DNA of 64,000 nt, taken from positions 1 through 64,000 of the forward strand of contig JASKOT010000019.1 of the NCBI GenBank assembly GCA_032158125.1. The letters are read 5' to 3'. This document shows positions 47,105 through 57,136 of this stretch, piece after piece (positions within the stretch are counted from its first letter, which is position 1; every line of letters starts with the position of its first letter). The position numbers and the translations under genes were made by a program. Under the pieces are notes generated by a model, which worked only from the letters and a program-made list of their open reading frames with translations, was not told where the DNA came from and did not search any database. The DNA is from Papiliotrema nemorosa. Its lineage: Eukaryota; Basidiomycota; Tremellomycetes; Tremellales; Rhynchogastremaceae.

Positions 47105-48290
47105 ATGTTCAGACGAATATGGACCCTGTCTATGAGCTCACCTATCCCTCGAGCAGTGCCATGCTCCTACGCGCGTCCAAATCGGCGCTTCGTCTCTACG
47201 AATCATCAACTCCCAGCTTCCGTTTCCGCCTGGATAGACACTATCACCAGCGCCGACCCCATTCTGGCGACCGAAGAAATCGACTATAGGCGAGCTGAGC
47301 AGCTTCAGAGGACTTTACCAACTCGAGTTGGTATCTCCGCTTTAGGTTTGAAAGAAGCTGGTCCAGAGCAGGAACTCCCTCCCGGTCACCATCTAGTCTT
47401 ATTTCAACCTCGAACAGCGCTTGACCAACTTGGTGAGGATGGATCGTCTCCTGTTTGTCCAGTCTAACGCGAGACTGTCATAGGCTGATTCACAGGAATA
47501 CAATGCACCGACGCCCTTTCTTCGTAGAATGTGGGCAGGCGGTTCTTTCACCTGGCACGAGGATCCCAGTCGTCGGTTGATCATCGGTGAGAGGGTCACC
47601 GAATCGACTCGGGTAGCACGGGTGGAGTACAAGAAGTACATGGTTTTCGTACATCAAGAGAAGAAGTTTTATCCCGGTTCAGGAGGTGTTGCGGATAATG
47701 GAGCAGATTCGAGCTGGGCAGTCAAGGAGATACGGACGCACGTCTTTAGGAAAGATTTGACCGTACAGGCCGGTGCCAAAGGTGCGTCAAAGCAACCGCA
47801 TCTCTTCTGAGAACACTTTTTGACCTACCCTCTGGATGCTACGGTGTCTTGATGGGCTGACTGTGCAGGCAATGTCGTCAGTGCTCTCGGTGCTTCGACG
47901 ACCTCTCCAACAGGAGTTCCCCCGTTGTTCACCTACACGCCCACCTCTCCTCTGCTCTTTCGCTACTCTGCATTGACTTACAACGGTCACAAGATCCACT
48001 ATGATCGCGATTGGACTCGAGACATCGAAGGACATCCTGATCTCGTCGTTCATGGCCCGCTCACAGCTACAATCTTGATTGAGGTAGCCTCGAAGATCGC
48101 TCGGGATAACGGGAAAAGCCTCCGACACTTCGAGTACAGGGCGACGAGCCCAATGTACGTGGACAGGGAAGCCGCCGTGCGACGAGAACGTGAACAAGAG
48201 CGGGACCCTGTCCTGCCGGGGAAGAAGGTCGAGCTCATCGCTGAACAAGAAGGAAGGGTGGGCATGAAAGCTACCGCGACTATCGATTAA
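47105..48290 (+). CDS. HTD2: Mitochondrial 3-hydroxyacyl-thioester dehydratase (HTD2-like, hot-dog fold)
   Basis: The dehydratase of mitochondrial type II fatty-acid synthesis (or a related mesaconyl-C4-CoA hydratase), converting 3-hydroxyacyl thioester to enoyl thioester. The N terminus MFRRIWTLSMSSPIPRAVP leads into RPNRRFVSTNHQLP, a basic mitochondrial targeting sequence. Then come SAWIDTITSADPILA, and after an intron FLRRMWAGGSFTWHEDPSRR and RLIIGERVTESTRVARVEYK, the FAS1-dehydratase-like hot-dog. The second hot-dog reads LLFRYSALTYNGHKIHYDRD then WTRDIEGHPDLVVHGPLTAT, with the His of the hydratase motif, ending GMKATATID at 48288-48290. Two introns. ATG 47105 is favoured because the next stop upstream is close and the targeting sequence is well formed. 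Confidence 0.86.
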
Positions 48291-48543
48291 GCGGTTCAGC
48301 GATCGGCTAGATGTTCTACTACTTGTACTCGTCCACCTTGGCGGTGAAGCTCTGTCAAATGATCGGAAATCTCCCTGGTCCGTCATTGACTCAGCGCGAC
48401 AGAGTCCTCCTCCGGCGACTGCTGTCTGTACGGCTCGACACAAGGCATCAACACCGCCACGGCGTAACATGTCCGAGGGAAATATCCATGACCAAGTAGT
48501 AGACACGAAGATGCATAGCGGATAACAAAGATTTTTGCCCTTC

Positions 48544-49931
48544 TCACCCGTGAGTCAAGTCTTGGTAATGCAGATCATACTGCACACTCCTCCATATTTC
48601 CACATCTTCTTCATCAACCAATCTACATAGTCAGCCTTTGAAAGTAGTTACATAGCCATCACGCAATACTTACCCTCTCAACATTCTATTGAAGCTTGTC
48701 TCTGTCTCTAGAATGTAGACGGGATTGATTGCTTGAAGATCTTTCCACCCAGTATAGTGATTCCAACCGTGATACCTGCACATCAGCATCAACTCATCAT
48801 GCTAGATTTGGTACTTACACATATTGACCAGTCTCAAAAAAGTCATAATCTCTTGCACGGGCTTCATCAAAGATTGAAGTATCCTGAGGAGAAGGCCAAA
48901 AGAACCCATGACATTCTACAGCTTGGATCTCTCCTGGATGCTCCTTGGCAATATCAGTAGGACTCCAGCTACTTGTCGCAAGCCAATCATCAGGGTTGAA
49001 GTTCTTGTATGCCGCTTTGAAACGAGCCAAAAAGGGAGCGTGAGGTCTTGAAAGCATCACGCTGGCCATGAACAGTCCTGGCCAGCCTTGTCCCATGGTG
49101 TAGGGCTCATACATGAGGTCATCCAATTCTTTGACTCTGCAAGAGGTGAGTGTGTTGTCACTCAAGTAGTGCAGGGTGACTTACAGAAAGACATCAATGT
49201 CTAGGTAAACTCCTCCCATCTGTTCCAGGATCAAGATCCGTAAGATATCTGTGCGGTGCGCATATTCAATCATCTCATGTCCATAGACAGTGTTTGGAAT
49301 CTCAATGTGGTTGACAGTAAAGTGATGTCTAATCTTCTGCCACCAAACACCTTTGGGCTCATAGTTGCAATGACTGGCCTATGAGCCTATGCACTTCCAC
49401 AAGGTGGACTCACATGAATAATTTGAAGGGCTTTTGGCGCATGATGACTGATCTCATTGCCAGATATTGGGAATATGTGAGGTAGAGATTATCATGTTGA
49501 TCAAGCCATATATAATGGAAGACATTGGGAACTACCATCCCTGGCAACCTTGGGGGAACCGTGTCATAGGCCACAAAAGGCATCTTGTCCAATGGATCTT
49601 CTTGTGCACCAGCATATTCTTCTTGCTTCATGACAAACTTGGGTAATGGTTTTGTGTGGATTGAGGGAGCATGTTGAGTTGTTGTGGCCAGTAAGGGGGA
49701 ATACCTTGCTGGTGGGAGGACAGTGAGGGGCATTGAAGTGGATGAGGCATTAAGTGAATCAAAACATGTCCTTCCAAGGGGTGTGGTGATGAGAATGGTG
49801 AGAGATATGACGAACAAAGAGATGAGAGCAGCATGTACTGCTCCTATCATCTGTCTTCTCCTAGAGATGGGTAAATCTTGCAGATGATGAACATCCCCGG
49901 ATGGACTGATGGTGATGCTTGTCTTCAACAT
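48544..49931 (-). CDS. DXD glycosyltransferase (GT32-like), paralogue A
   Basis: A type II Golgi glycosyltransferase of the GT32/Och1-related DXD group. MLKTSITISPSGDVHH is a short cytosolic tail and HAALISLFVISLTILITTPL a signal anchor. A Ser/Thr/Pro stem follows, then VVPNVFHYIWLDQHDNLYLT, SQYLAMRSVIMRQKP, HRTDILRILILEQMGGVYLD continuing IDVFL (the DXD nucleotide-sugar site), RVKELDDLMYEPYTMGQGWP and GFFWPSP. Small last exons read YHGWNHYTGWKDLQAINPVY and RLVDEEDVEIWRSV, ending DLTHG at TGA 48544-48546. ATG 49929-49931 gives the best anchor; the longer frame starts at TTG. It is divergent from a close paralogue 1.4 kb away with the same intron positions. Donor and acceptor sugars unknown. 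Confidence 0.84.
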
Positions 49932-50009
49932 TTTGAGAGATGTCAGAGAGTGTTCCACAATATTGTATTTGACCCCTGCTATCAAGACATATATGTGCGT
50001 CAAGAGGTC

Positions 50010-50012
<3 letters not shown>

Positions 50013-50050
<38 letters not shown>
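50013..50050. repeat. (TC)19 microsatellite
   Basis: Thirty-eight bases of perfect TC dinucleotide. On the coding strand of paralogue A it is a GA tract 82-119 bases before the start codon, so it may affect promoter chromatin, or simply be a length-variable repeat. Confidence 0.92.
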
Positions 50051-50054
<4 letters not shown>

Positions 50055-50259
50055 CAATCTCAATGTGAATCCTTTCAGGAAGCTCTCTCCTATGTGTTCG
50101 CCCCCGTTCACTTCACACCATCCTTTCTAAAGAGTCTGAAGATGGGAATCAACTGAAAGGATCCTGTCTGATCCATGTGAAGACTGACTTTCAGTGCATC
50201 ATTGTTCACATATATGTCATGTTTGACGTGAATGTTGACAATTCAATTCTGTCATGTTG

Positions 50260-50902
50260 CTCCACTACTAGTTACCAGCCCAACGCGTGACTAGTTTATC
50301 TAGCCTAGAAAGAGAAGGTACTCAACGATATATGTGAGCTTAGTTACCAGTAACTAAGTCGCCTAAGTCGCTGAGGGTTGAGTGATAATCGGCGAGACTG
50401 AACGAGGTGGACGGGATTCGAGCGAAAGTGACTGGAGGACGAGAATAGCCGAAGCTAAAGATGACTTGATAGCAGAACTACGAGTAGATAACGAGTAGTG
50501 ATGCAGAAAGCACTGTTATAGTGTTGTATTGACTCAATAACAAGAAGCTAAAGAAAAGGAATCCACCGTCTTCTTCCAAGTACTTATATATCTCTCTGGT
50601 CATGAACAAAGGATTCCTTGGGCGTTGAACGAGCGTTGAGTGATGACAAAGAGTTGAGCGATATTCCACCTATCACTCTGCCTTTCCTTGGGCTTCTTCG
50701 GCGGTAATCGGTTTTTCAGCGAGAATCCTCGAGTAGTCGTTAGAGTAGGCAATTTCAGCAAAATAGGCGAAGTCATTGAGGTCTCGGTCATATATCCTCG
50801 GTCGTTGGTGGCAAAAGTAAGTCGCGTCGAGGTAGCCTTCATGACAAATTGCTCATCAGCTTGGTGGCTCATCAAAGTTGGATCCACCTTTCTCTTACAC
50901 AT
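50260..50902 (-). mobile_element. Possible LTR-retroelement remnant
   Basis: On minus, a 100-codon open frame with no ATG context of its own (RLPPKKPKERQSDRWNIAQL) runs into a stop. It is followed by a TATATAAG element near 50583-50590 and then a short A/T-rich leader, the layout of the end of an element plus its LTR promoter. Further on, TAGTTACCAG occurs at about 50269 and 50341, the second copy inside a near-perfect palindrome, CTTAGTTACCAGTAACTAAG. No reverse transcriptase, integrase or flanking target-site duplication is visible. A solo or decayed LTR is my best guess; ordinary promoter sequence is the alternative. Confidence 0.3.
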
Positions 50903-51312
50903 GGTTTGTTTGCCTTGCTACCAGCGTTACCTGGCAATGTGCTGTCCTCTTTTGAAAGGTGTATGCATCACCTGTATGTGCATGAGATGGGAGTTGTATG
51001 CAGCAGATGAGAATGCTGCAGCATGTTACTTGTCTGCTTATCTATTGCTTATTATCACTTTTATACACAGTCCTTCATATGTATATGACTCTTGCATGAT
51101 TTACACCTGGTCAAGGCTTGCCTGCCTGCCTGTAAGCTCTTATCATGAGAGCTGATCAGCTGCAGATCGCACTCAGCTCCCCTTAGTTTCCGACCACCCT
51201 CCCATAAGTTGCGCCCTTCCTTTGAAAAATTGCACGGCACGAGCATAAAGGTGCCTGCTTGTTCACTCCTTTGTGTCTGTCATGCCTGGATGCATGACAC
51301 TACATCATGTGT

Positions 51313-51320
51313 TATAAATA
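51313..51320 (+). promoter_or_regulatory. TATA element of glycosyltransferase paralogue B
   Basis: TATAAATA ends 31 bases before the ATG at 51351. Confidence 0.5.
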
Positions 51321-51350
51321 CAGCCTTGAGACATAATTTACCAAACAACA

Positions 51351-52625
51351 ATGTTTTGGCAACCTCCCTCAAGGTCAAGCCCGCAGAAGCGGATAACAAT
51401 TATCACTCTCTTCATCATCATAATCTGCATCGGTTCATTGTGGGGCCATTCAGCAATATCAACAAAAGTCAAGCCTTTGCTTAGCAACCTTCCATCAAAT
51501 CATATCAAAAATGGACATGGACAAGATTCCAGCAGACCACTCTTTGTCAAAGCGCCTGAAGAGTACTCCAAGGAGGAACACCCATTCCCTGAAATGCCCT
51601 TTACAGCTTATGACCCTATTTTCCCCAGAGGTGATATGAAGGTGCCCAATATCGTCCATTACATCTGGTTTGATAAAGATGGTGATTTACACATGACATT
51701 TTCTCAATATCTGGCCATACGCTCTGTCATTATGCGTCAAAAGCCGGACAAGATCTACATGTGAGTCAAACAACTTGAAAGCATATTGGGAACTAAGCTA
51801 GTCAGGCACTGCAACACCCAACCTAATGGGGTATGGTGGGAGGCAGTCAGAGAGTATATCATTGTCAATCATCTTGATGTCCCAGAGACAATTTATGGTC
51901 ATCCAATTTATGAATATACACACCGGTCAGACATCTTCCGGATCCTTGTTCTACAGGAAATGGGAGGTATCTATCTAGACATTGACATCTTCCTGTGAGT
52001 ACACAGTCATGTACCAAGAAGTGGTGTTGATGTCAGGGTGAAAGAGCTGGATGATCTCATGTATGCACCATACACCATGGGAGAAGGCTGGCCTGGATTG
52101 TTCTGGTCCAGTGTGATCCTCTCTGAGCCACATGCGCCATTCCTCAGGAAATTCCAGAATGCCTATAGGGAATTCAACCCTGGTCATTGGTGGGAAACAA
52201 GCAGTGAAAAACCGGCGCAGATTGCAAATTTATACCCGGAAGAAGTGCAAGTGGTTGATCACATGGGATTCTTTTGGCCTGATGCCAATCATATGGAGAT
52301 TCATGAGACAGACAATGATTGGTATGACTTCTTTGAGACGGGACAGTACACGTGAGTGCACCAGTGGTTGTTGCTTGAACATTGGCTAAGGTTGAGGTAT
52401 CACGGATGGAACCATCATACAGGATGGCAAGCATTGGAGAGGATTAACCCAAAAGATGTGCTGGAGCGGAATACAAGTTTCAATAGGATGGTGAAAGAGT
52501 ATGTTTGGGAGAATCACACTACTCTGCTGAGCGCTGACCTTTGTAGACTTGTGGCAGAGAAAGATGTGGAGATTTGGGATTCTATCACCGACCCAGAGAA
52601 ATATCACGACAAAACACATGCGTAG
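51351..52625 (+). CDS. DXD glycosyltransferase (GT32-like), paralogue B
   Basis: The sister of the gene at 48544-49931, divergently oriented. MFWQPPSRSSPQKR is the cytosolic tail, ITIITLFIIIICIGSLWG the signal anchor. The catalytic part repeats the paralogue's landmarks: KVPNIVHYIWFDKDGDLHMT, SQYLAIRSVIMRQKP, HRSDIFRILVLQEMGGIYLD then IDIFL (DXD), VKELDDLMYAPYTMGEGWPG, GFFWPDANH, YHGWNHHTGWQALERINPKD and RLVAEKDVEIWDSI. It ends DKTHA at TAG 52623-52625. About two thirds of aligned catalytic residues are identical by eye, and introns fall at matching places, so the two arose by an inverted duplication. Anchor and stem differ more than the catalytic domain. Substrate unknown. Confidence 0.85.
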
Positions 52626-52694
52626 AAACGGCATCATCCATATAAACATGCAGTATCAGGCCCTCTCCCCCATTTGTCCGTTGGTAAAACACAT

Positions 52695-53090
52695 TCAAGC
52701 AGGTCTGACAGTCTCTGCGCTGTGGAGATTTGCATTGTCTGACCCCACTTTTGCCTCACTCAAGTTTGTTGCTTGGGTGGTTTGTTCATGTGAGGTTGCA
52801 TCCCATCCATGGTAGATGATCCAATGTCCATCTGACTGTGCGCTTCCCAATTGGTCACCTGGTAAATAGGAAGAGCTAGCTACCAAGTGGATTGGAACAA
52901 CGGTGTCAGTTTCAGTTGCTGGGGTGTCATTTGTCGCTGTGAGTGCAGGCTGGTCAGAAAGCATGAGGTCGAAGAAAGCTTGTAACTCGGCATGTTGTTT
53001 CTGGTTGAGCAAATCGCCTTCTTTCCAGGTTGATAGATCTGTCCGAGTTCCCAAGGAGGGCGGTTGCGGACTCTGAGATTTGTTTGACAT
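52695..53090 (-). CDS. Small orphan protein with GDLL..H..L..FF motif
   Basis: Not recognised. A 131-residue frame with ATG at 53088-53090, on minus. The N-terminal half reads LSTWKEGDLLNQKQHAELQA then FFDLMLSDQPAL, a predicted helix pair. The remainder is Thr/Ser/Asp/Glu-rich and disordered (NDTPATETDTVV), followed by a segment with HWIIYHGWD. A second small ORF 700 bases further along the same strand shares the GDLL..H..L..FF pattern. Convergent with glycosyltransferase paralogue B (70 bases apart). No introns or signal peptide. It could be a real lineage-specific gene or a fragment of a larger decayed gene. Confidence 0.5.
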   Translation of the reverse strand: MSNKSQSPQPPSLGTRTDLSTWKEGDLLNQKQHAELQAFFDLMLSDQPALTATNDTPATETDTVVPIHLVASSSYLPGDQLGSAQSDGHWIIYHGWDATSHEQTTQATNLSEAKVGSDNANLHSAETVRPA

Positions 53091-53796
53091 GGTGTATGAC
53101 TGCGTAGTGGGACAAGAGCAGCGTGTCTATCGTTATATATACCTCGCAAATCCCTGGGAAATATTTCACGATCTCGCATTTCAGAGCCTCGAAACGATTC
53201 GCGAGCCCCATACAGCGTGAGAAATCTCAGATGATAGATGACGGGAAACTCGTGCTTGGATGGCAATCACATTGGGTATGCTACGCGTCTGATCTCAGGC
53301 GTCCTTTCATCAGGCGTCATTAGACGGCCAAGAGGTCAAATCTAGCTTTCCCAAGAAGCAACCCCTTGATAGGGCGAGCGGAGACCGCAAATGTGGTCAG
53401 AGGGTTTCAGCCTTCAGACATCGCAATTCTCCGACAGACGGTCTTGCTTGGTAGCAAGTCCATCACGCTGCGCGTCAGCATCCCTGCGTGTTGGTTGTAC
53501 TGGAGCGCATCAGTAGATTCTGCCAGATCGATTGAGCCAAGTTGACGGGCTAAGACAGTCAATAAGCGGTATCAGCTGGGAAGTCCTCGGACCGTAACCT
53601 CCAGGTATAAGATCGCATACTCTGGTAGAAAAACTCCATGCACGCGTCCTGTTTCTCTTTGTTCGAAGTGCTTCTCTCGCTCCTTCTCGCATCCGGTCAA
53701 AGGTCCTCGTCTCGCGGGCCTCTCACTTGTCGACGCTACTACCTCGTTCGATGTCGCCCCTGGATGATACAGATGCTGCTGTATTCCCGCCAGAGC
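53091..53796. other. Intergenic region, no gene seen
   Basis: About 700 bases between two small minus-strand ORFs. The frames here carry no recognisable features. A GC-AT shift relative to the glycosyltransferase genes is apparent: the sequence returns to the window's usual composition near 53340. Confidence 0.45.
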
Positions 53797-53985
53797 TCAC
53801 TGTACTAGTTTCGATACTGCGAACTGACTCAGTGGGCGGGGGCCTCGTTGGAAGAACTCCATCAACTGTCGATGTTCGACTTCATCCAGAAGATCACCGT
53901 TGCGGCGCGTGAAGTCGGTCACTCGAGAATGTTGCTCTGTAGCTTGACTTTGCTTTGTGCTGTTATCATCGTCAATAAATGGCAT
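53797..53985 (-). pseudogene. Short ORF related to the 52695-53090 protein, probably truncated
   Basis: A 62-residue frame (ATG 53983-53985) reading VTDFTRRNGDLLDEVEHRQL then MEFFQRGPRPLSQ. It shares D-(L/F)-x(3-4)-G-D-L-L-x3-H-x2-L-x2-F-F with the neighbouring small protein. It stops at 53797. A Ser/Gly/Thr-rich continuation (SSGGNTAASVSSRGDIE) follows in another frame, as if a frameshift had cut off a disordered tail like that of its relative. Expression is uncertain. Confidence 0.35.
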
Positions 53986-55051
53986 GCTTGATGGTAGTGC
54001 TCCTGCGTATGAAATATCGGGAAAGAAAATGTCAGAGTGATGAGTAGGATATGTGCGAAAGACTCAACGGCCAAATGTCCTTGGAAACCTACACGAGTGG
54101 AATCAGGCGCACGAGCGGAGGCGGATTTGAGAAGCAAGTCGAGAGTTCAGATTCTCTCGGCGCAAGGCGGTTATCGAATCGAAACGGATCGCTGAACCCG
54201 CTGAATCTGTGTCGTCCTTTCTCCATTCTCCTTGCACGATCTATATTGCTTCGATTGTCGCTTGATGAGAGCTTGAGATCAAGGTCTCACTGGTCAGCAC
54301 CGGAACATCTCCAGCGACTGGACGAGCATGTCAAGCGCAGATCATGGGCGGGATCCAGGGTAAAGACCATAAATTGCATGTCGAGACAATGGCACCTGAA
54401 GAATCAGCTTCAACGCTGTACCAATCGATTGCAAGGGAAAGAAATCGGTCGTCCCCTCAGTCTCGCCTTTACGGTCCTCTTCCCCACCCTCCTCTCGAAT
54501 ACCTCACTCGAGATCCGACAGACACGCGAATGCACATCGCAAGACACGAGCGAGGTGAAGGGGTGGGTGTTGTGGATTACCAGATGGGGTCATCACTGGA
54601 AACAAAGCAGCGCCCGCGGGAGGCGATGTAGCCAAGACGACGGGAACAGCAACTCACCATGATGCACCGTTCTCGCACTGCCGTTCTCTCACAACTCCAA
54701 GATGCTTGTAGTAGATCAGCCCATCGATTCTCAACGCGTTGTTCGAGCTAAGAAAATCGCAGAACGTGTTGTTAGAGATAGGCGTGCAGGAGAGTGCAGT
54801 GATGCCGATAGGCTTGGCCCGGGAGGTCGGCATATGTTCAGCGGTTATTTTTCGCATGCCTATTTCCGGCAAAACTTTCCCCTTGTGGAATTTTATCCGC
54901 TGACGTCATCAATTTCGACGGGATCTCTCCTTTTCATTTCCCGAATCCGGGGACGAGTGCTTCTCAATCTTCGACCATCCAGCAGTAGATCCCTTGAGTT
55001 CTGTACCGACAGCTTTCTGCTCCTCCAGCTCAACTGATAGAGCACAGGAGA
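53986..55051. other. Intergenic region upstream of the PB1/retropepsin-like gene
   Basis: About 1.07 kb. The longest frame (plus, 54051-54662) is rich in Ser, Arg and Leu without domain-like order and I do not call it a gene. Near 55023-55050 a GCTCAACTGATAGAGCA segment resembles a tRNA A-box region, but no B box or acceptor stem follows. Confidence 0.45.
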
Positions 55052-56295
55052 CCATGTTTCTGTACAACATCCACACGCCAAGCAAGACTTTTGCCCTTCA
55101 GAAGAAAGGTACAGCCAAGGTGGACTATCCAAAGCTGACCGACCAGATGGAGAGAGCTTTGCATCCTTGCTCGGTCGGATTCTAGGCAAAGCGGGTCTAG
55201 GTCAGTCCGACAGCTCGGCTCTCAAAAAGGGCAAAGAGGGTTCCGGACTTGTTTACGAGTTTGAAGGCGAGCGATGGTCCCTGGAAGATGGTTTGTACCT
55301 TGGATCCTTTGTCAATCGCGTCTGACGTATAGACGACGACCTGGCTATCCTCCATGAGCGTATACCATCTTCATCGGCTCACGGAGCCACTCTCCATCTC
55401 AGCGTCCCTCAACATCATGCTCATTTCTCTCCTTCTGTAGGACCCCCCGCGTACTCTACGGCCTCGTCTACCGTCAAGTCGAAATCCCAATCGAAAACAA
55501 AGTCGGCCAGTGAGTCTACCTCAAAGCCGAATGGAAAGGAGAGCAGCTCCATCCCGATTATCAAGACGACAGATTATGCCTCGCCTCATCAGGAGGGCAA
55601 GTCTGAGACAACTAAACAGGACAAATCGGCAGACAAGCCAGTCAATGGATTGGCAGGGAAAGCGAGAAGCGTCATGAGCACCAGGAGCCGGAAAAGCAAG
55701 TGGGGGAACGACGATGCAGAGCCTTTGGGAGAGGTCCACAAGCGCCAATGGCTCGAGGTGAGTTGCAATGGTCGACATGGCTTACGTGAAGTTTCACGGG
55801 AACAATGGAGTCAGAACAGTCACCGGTAAAGTCGGAAGTGTCGATAATGTCCGGATGCTTCTCAAATCGGGATATAAGCAAGTCTACATCTCGCGCCCGT
55901 TCGCCATCAAAGCGGGTCTCTTACCGGCCAAGGTGATTTGCTCATCTTGAAATCGCCTGGTGTCTCACCTATAGTTTGGCATGGGCTCATCAGGCTATAC
56001 CGGTCTGAAGACCCTTGGAAATGTTCCAATTACCGTTGGATCCAAGACCGCACTTCACACCGCGTTGGTCAATGAGGAGGAGCACTTTGATGTCGTGCTC
56101 GGAAGGCAATGGCTGGAGAGAATGAATGTCAAGTGAGCGTGTTTATACGCCTCTGGGCGACTGGGCGAATAACTGATGTACAGGATCGATACTCTTGACC
56201 AGACCGCCTTGACATACATGGACAATGGAGAAGCGATTCCTTGTGATTTGGTTGTACTCAAAGATGCCGCCGGCAATGTCATTACTGTCACCTAA
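55052..56295 (+). CDS. PB1-like domain fused to a retropepsin-like domain lacking the catalytic Asp
   Basis: ATG 55052 begins MFLYNIHTPSKTFALQKK. Intron 55109-55146 (38 bases) joins it to DGESFASLLGRILGKAGLGQ. With VYEFEGERWSLEDDDDLAIL and ATLHLSVPQ this looks like a PB1 fold with an OPCA-like acidic loop. A Ser/Lys-rich linker (TVKSKSQSKTKSASESTS) leads over an intron to a retropepsin-like region: VRTVTGKVGSVDNVRMLLKSGYKQVYIS (in two pieces around 55810-55890), then RPFAIKAGLLPAKFGMGSSG and FDVVLGRQWLERMNVKIDTL. The position of the catalytic D-T/S-G is occupied by K-S-G (Lys at 55864-55866), so protease activity is unlikely. Six exons, stop TAA 56293-56295, about 345 residues. It is probably a cytosolic scaffold or domesticated retroelement protein; function unknown. 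Confidence 0.75.
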
Positions 56296-57136
56296 ATTTG
56301 TAAGTGGACCCATCTCCGCGCTCCGTATAGGACTCACGATCCGGAAGAATCTAGATGCATCGCTTCTACCGGTGAGCGGGTCATCGAGACAGATTGCCTC
56401 CTTTCAGGGCATGGGTATCGGTTTGTCTCGGGACACCACCTGCGTAATGTATCATTAAACTCATTTGACTGATGCGTCGACGGCAATGCACGCAGCGAGA
56501 CTTCCGGCACGATCCACTGCTATAGCATCCGGGTGCATCGCCAGTTGACAGAGCCAAGACTAATGACGAGGGCCAGACCTCTCGAAACAAATGGCCGGGC
56601 GGCGCGTTTCAAAGCTGACCAGCCAGGTTGCATGAACGTTCACAAGTGACGAGGCTCTCCATCTTCTGGTGTATTGTCAACATCTCGCTGGGGGCAGTAT
56701 TCAGCCTGGTCTCTTGGGTAGATTCGAAATTCGATATAAGGTGCAAGTGGTGAATAAAACTGACTTCTTCTCACTCCCCCGTCGATTCCCTGCTTCGGTC
56801 GTGTCGTGTTGATCTGGCATCTTCGTCCTCCTCCGTTGTTCCCTTTTGCCGGTCATCACATCTTGTTCGTCGACTCTACGCTCCTTGTTCAACCCAAGCG
56901 GTTATCAATATCATCATCAGCTTGCTGAATTCATCGCCGTCTATACGCATCTCGCCATAACTCAAGATATCAACTACACTGGTTCTGACATCACGTATCC
57001 CTACCGAATTTAGTCTACCCATCTCCCTGCACATCGATACCAAGGATAATACATCAACACGATCCTAGTGATCTGCACCTGTATCTCCCCATAACTTGCG
57101 TGTATCACCAACTGCACCCCTGAATCTACACTCACC
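56296..57136. other. Intergenic region
   Basis: The 841 bases between two plus-strand genes hold a 3' UTR and the promoter and probable long leader of the next gene. The last 200 bases are C/A/T-rich as in leaders of abundant transcripts. No ORF of note. Confidence 0.45.

Larger units (their letters stand above)
49932..51350. promoter_or_regulatory. Divergent intergenic region between glycosyltransferase paralogues
   Basis: 1.4 kb between starts on minus (49931) and plus (51351). It contains the (TC)19 tract, a possible retroelement scar (50260-50902) and TATAAATA at 51313-51320, 31 bases before the plus-strand ATG. I see no other gene. The region and both paralogues look more AT-rich than most of the window. 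Confidence 0.5.

Noticed and set aside
46702..47289. 195-codon plus ORF overlapping the HTD2 start
   Set aside because: It is out of frame with the clear HTD2 exons and has shadow-like composition (Arg/Ser-rich).
50478..50669. Short minus ORF as an independent small gene
   Set aside because: It starts after the TATATAAG element without conserved features; better explained as part of the suspected retroelement scar.
54051..54662. 203-codon plus ORF before the PB1/retropepsin-like gene
   Set aside because: No domain-like order, and no ATG context or splice link to the downstream gene.
55023..55050. tRNA-like A box (GCTCAACTGATAGAGCA)
   Set aside because: No GGTTCGAATCC-type B box, anticodon stem or acceptor stem follows at the right distance, and the PB1-like gene starts immediately after.
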